Shown here: one piece after another, positions 6,630 through 8,336 of the stretch
Position numbering within the stretch: the stretch's first letter is position 1
Layout of the letters: every line of letters begins with the position of its first letter
NCBI GenBank assembly: GCA_946887345.1
Contig: CAMPKR010000095.1
Coordinates: 1 to 8,336, forward strand
Direction of reading: 5' to 3'
Source of the DNA: an uncultured Bacteroidota bacterium
Lineage (GTDB): Bacteria > Bacteroidota > Bacteroidia > Chitinophagales > Chitinophagaceae
DNA length: 8,336 bases
The notes under the pieces: model-generated
The model's database searches: none
What the model was told of the DNA's origin: nothing
Seen by the model: only the letters and a program-made list of their open reading frames with translations
Made by a program: the position numbers and the translations under genes

Positions 6630-7394
6630 ATGAAAAATATAATTATTTCCATACTCTGCGCTCTCTGCCTCTGGGGTTGCAGTAAAGACAGCAACAGCAA
6701 GCCATCGGGCTCAACCAATAGTACCGGCAGCACCGGGACCAGCGGACAAGGAGGTTCTCTTGCACGCTATACCATAGCTCAAAACCACCTGTACATAGCC
6801 GAATCCCAGAAGCTGAAAGTATTCTCACTTGCCAACCCCGCTGATCCTCAAATGGTAAAAGAGATCGTTGTAGGGCAGGATATCGAGACCATATACTGCT
6901 ACGATGACAAGCTCTTCATGGGCTCTATGAACGCTATGTATATCTATTCCATCGCCAACCCTTCCAGCCCCCAGTTCCTGGGCGATGCCAGCCACGTGCG
7001 GGCCTGCGACCCGGTGGTGGCTAATGACACTGTGGCGTACGTAACGGTGCGCAGCGGCTCAGCCTGTGGCGGCACTACCAATGCCCTTTACGTTTATGAT
7101 ATTTCCAATGTCCTCATTCCCCAGCAGAGAAAAGTAATTCCACTTTCCGGCCCCTGGGGCCTCGGTCTTAAAGGCGATCGCCTTTATGTATGCGACGGAG
7201 GCGAGGGCCTGATGGTCTACGACATCTCAAATGCCGAGTATCCTTCTTATATCAAAAAGATCAGCGGAGAGATATTCTACGATGTGATAGCTGTAAATAA
7301 TGAGAATTTGCTTATCTGTATGATAGAGGGCGGAATGGCCATTTACGAGGTAAATGGAGATAACCTCACCCAATTGGCTAAAATAGTTAACTAA
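6630..7394 (+). CDS. LVIVD-repeat beta-propeller lipoprotein
   Basis: A 254-residue lipoprotein that begins MKNIIISILCALCLWGC, with lipobox LWGC and Cys17 as the lipid site. Residues ~18-44 are a Ser/Gly/Thr/Asn-rich linker that would hold the domain away from the membrane. Five LVIVD-type repeats follow, each with a strand such as NHLYIAE, DKLFMGS, DRLYVCD or ENLLICM, then a KVFSLANPADPQ / YIYSIANPSSPQ / YVYDISNVLIPQ / MVYDISNAEYPS / AIYEVNGDN segment. By family knowledge these fold as propeller blades on envelope proteins, probably for binding. No enzyme motif is present. It follows the short LVIVD gene by 15 bases and no promoter separates them, so they likely form a two-gene operon ending at the terminator at 7420-7454. 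Confidence 0.88.
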   Translation: MKNIIISILCALCLWGCSKDSNSKPSGSTNSTGSTGTSGQGGSLARYTIAQNHLYIAESQKLKVFSLANPADPQMVKEIVVGQDIETIYCYDDKLFMGSMNAMYIYSIANPSSPQFLGDASHVRACDPVVANDTVAYVTVRSGSACGGTTNALYVYDISNVLIPQQRKVIPLSGPWGLGLKGDRLYVCDGGEGLMVYDISNAEYPSYIKKISGEIFYDVIAVNNENLLICMIEGGMAIYEVNGDNLTQLAKIVN

Positions 7395-7419
7395 GAAGTT
7401 TCAAATTGGTTTTTGTTGG

Positions 7420-7454
7420 CAGGGACGGGGCGAAAGCTTTGTCCCTGTTTTATT
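7420..7454 (+). terminator. Intrinsic terminator of the LVIVD operon
   Basis: CAGGGACGGGGC (7420-7431) pairs with GCTTTGTCCCTG (7436-7447) as a 12-pair stem, three of them G-U, closed by a GAAA tetraloop (GNRA type) and followed by TTTTATT. The hairpin lies 25 bases past the stop codon at 7394. On the minus strand the stem would be followed by CCAACAAAAA without a T-tract, so it should act mainly on the plus-strand transcript. Confidence 0.85.
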
Positions 7455-7459
7455 AAAGG

Positions 7460-7936
7460 TTACTTTTCGAGCGAAATGATTAATGAAGAAGCTTGCTCAG
7501 CAAAAAAGACCGTCTCCCGGCTGTGCCGTACCCCGTTTAATGTGTAATCAAACCCGTCTGAGCAGGTTTCCGTCACCCCTGCCAGTGGCGAGTAACTTTG
7601 CTCGTCGTTGTGGTGCGCTATATCTTCTATTTTATACGTCCTTGCAGCAAGCGGTAACTCTACTTCCCAGTCATGGTCCGCAGAAATATGCGCTTCATTC
7701 GATGTAGCCGGGCGGTTGGAATCATTGTCTATTGCGAACTCTTTAGTTTCCAGCAGAGTAGCAAAATTGCTGCTCTTGTCATACTTTTTCAGAAGTATTC
7801 TGCTTTTTTCGGTACTGTCAAAACCATTGAAATAAAGGTCAAAACCAAATTGCGAGCATGGTGCTTTGCACGACAAGAAAGCTAACAGTAACACCGCTGT
7901 CGATAAATACGATAAATAACAACTAAATGGCTTCAT
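7460..7936 (-). CDS. Putative lipoprotein, function unknown
   Basis: I do not recognise this 158-residue protein. The start chosen is ATG 7936-7934. It gives MKPFSCYLSY, a hydrophobic segment (residues 11-22) and a lipobox-like FLSC with Cys23, which makes an envelope lipoprotein likely. A longer frame starting at 8005 would bury the signal behind 23 extra residues and is less likely. The mature part is polar and mostly beta-like (FGFDLYFNGFD, SRILLKKYD, WEVELPL, YKIEDIAHH, YTLNGVRHS, SLIISLEK). Its cysteines 27 and 125 could form a disulfide. The pattern of a GFD segment, a ...LKKYD strand and a late C-x-x-x-x-x-YTLNG element recalls small uncharacterised Bacteroidota lipoproteins, but that is from memory. 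It converges on the LVIVD operon with about 12 bases between terminator stem and stop, and diverges from carB. Confidence 0.7.
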   Translation of the reverse strand: MKPFSCYLSYLSTAVLLLAFLSCKAPCSQFGFDLYFNGFDSTEKSRILLKKYDKSSNFATLLETKEFAIDNDSNRPATSNEAHISADHDWEVELPLAARTYKIEDIAHHNDEQSYSPLAGVTETCSDGFDYTLNGVRHSRETVFFAEQASSLIISLEK

Positions 7937-8005
7937 AGGAAAATCGTATTGTAAACAATGTATGAAATGTATTGCTATAGCAGCAAAAACTTCTCCAAAA
8001 TTCAT

Positions 8006-8037
8006 TTTCCCCGTTCCCGATTTTTCTCTTACTTTTG
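8006..8037 (+). promoter_or_regulatory. carB promoter (Bacteroidota type)
   Basis: TACTTTTG (8030-8037) is an exact match to the -7 consensus TAnnTTTG. Twenty bases upstream lies TTTC (8006-8009), one base off the -33 TTTG. Transcription would start near 8041-8044, giving a leader of roughly 90 nt to the carB ATG at 8131. Confidence 0.72.
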
Positions 8038-8041
8038 CACC

Positions 8042-8104
8042 TCGGGCGTTGAGCCCGATTTTTATATCTGCTCATCGCGCCAAAAAGCAAGTTTTTGCTT
8101 TTTT
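8042..8104 (+). promoter_or_regulatory. carB leader with two terminator-like hairpins
   Basis: Hairpin 1 is TCGGGC (8042-8047), loop GTTGA, GCCCGA (8053-8058), followed by TTTTT (8059-8063). Its 5' arm begins at about the predicted transcription start. Hairpin 2 is AAAAAGCAA (8082-8090), loop GTTT, TTGCTTTTT (8095-8103), followed by a T-rich stretch. Both have the stem-plus-U form of intrinsic terminators, although hairpin 1 is short and hairpin 2 AT-rich. They could attenuate carB transcription, or hairpin 1 could simply protect the 5' end. I see no sequence match to a known riboswitch or pyrR-binding site. Confidence 0.5.
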
Positions 8105-8130
8105 CTTTATTCTTTTTTATTTAGATAAAT

Positions 8131-8336
8131 ATGCCGCGCGATCTCTCCATCAAGTCAGTACTCATTATCGGTTCAGGGCCAATTATTATAGGCCAGGCTT
8201 GCGAATTCGACTATTCAGGTTCCCAGGCTGCACGTAGTCTCAGGGAAGAAGGGGTGAAGGTTACCCTTATCAATTCCAATCCCGCCACGATTATGACCGA
8301 CCCCATTGTAGCCGACAAGGTATACCTGCTGCCGCT
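8131..8336 (+). CDS. carB: Carbamoyl-phosphate synthetase large subunit, N-terminal fragment (3'-truncated by window edge)
   Basis: The first 68 codons are present. The protein begins [18 protein letters not shown] and contains [26 protein letters not shown] and [12 protein letters not shown], the strongly conserved N-terminal pre-ATP-grasp segment of CarB. Full-length CarB has about 1,050-1,080 residues, so over 90% lies beyond the window. CarB makes carbamoyl phosphate from bicarbonate, ammonia released from glutamine by CarA, and two ATP, for pyrimidine and arginine synthesis in the cytoplasm. The ATG at 8131 is the only sensible start. AT-rich leader sequence precedes it (TTTAGATAAAT), without a Shine-Dalgarno. 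It has its own promoter and a structured leader, so it appears to be transcribed without carA immediately upstream; the gene before it is a divergent lipoprotein. Confidence 0.98.
   Translation, partial: MPRDLSIKSVLIIGSGPIIIGQACEFDYSGSQAARSLREEGVKVTLINSNPATIMTDPIVADKVYLLP

Noticed and set aside
6081..7394. The two LVIVD genes as one gene broken by a frameshift or stop
   Set aside because: The second frame begins with its own lipoprotein signal peptide and Ser/Gly-rich linker, and the first ends with a plausible C-terminal domain containing paired cysteines.
7962..8237. Open frame on the plus strand covering the carB leader and start
   Set aside because: It overlaps carB out of frame, spans its promoter, and its T-rich codons give a low-complexity hydrophobic run with no gene-like signal.

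Overview
The window looks like chromosomal DNA from a member of the Bacteroidota, probably close to the Chitinophagaceae; the family level is a guess. The evidence is two secreted proteins ending in type A C-terminal domains of the type IX secretion system (T9SS), four lipoproteins, genes without Shine-Dalgarno sites, a promoter element of the Bacteroidota form TAnnTTTG, and MreB and CarB N-termini of the type seen in this phylum.

Layout. Positions 1-884 (+) hold the C-terminal part of a T9SS cargo protein. Positions 885-1170 are intergenic and carry three short GC-rich hairpins. Positions 1171-2874 (+) encode a complete T9SS cargo protein built as a seven-bladed beta-propeller. It converges, across a shared terminator hairpin, on a small cysteine-rich lipoprotein gene (3179-2916, -). 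Upstream of that on the same strand lies mreB-mreC-mreD (5827-3285, -), the cell-shape operon. A 253-bp divergent intergenic region separates mreB from two tandem LVIVD-type beta-propeller lipoprotein genes (6081-6614 and 6630-7394, +), which end at a good intrinsic terminator. An unrecognised lipoprotein gene (7936-7460, -) converges on them. The last 206 bases are the start of carB (+), the large subunit of carbamoyl-phosphate synthetase. It is preceded by a clear promoter and a leader with two hairpins.

How the genes relate. MreB, MreC and MreD form one functional unit for side-wall peptidoglycan synthesis. carB is unrelated housekeeping. The other six genes encode cell-surface or secreted proteins, several with beta-propeller folds, and no shared pathway can be read from the sequence.

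I found no convincing new multi-gene system, mobile element, CRISPR array or RNA gene. The points most worth a second look are the two-blade duplication pattern in the propeller gene, the inverted-repeat element fused in frame between mreB and mreC, the two-hairpin carB leader, and the separation of mreBCD from its usual mrdA/rodA partners.
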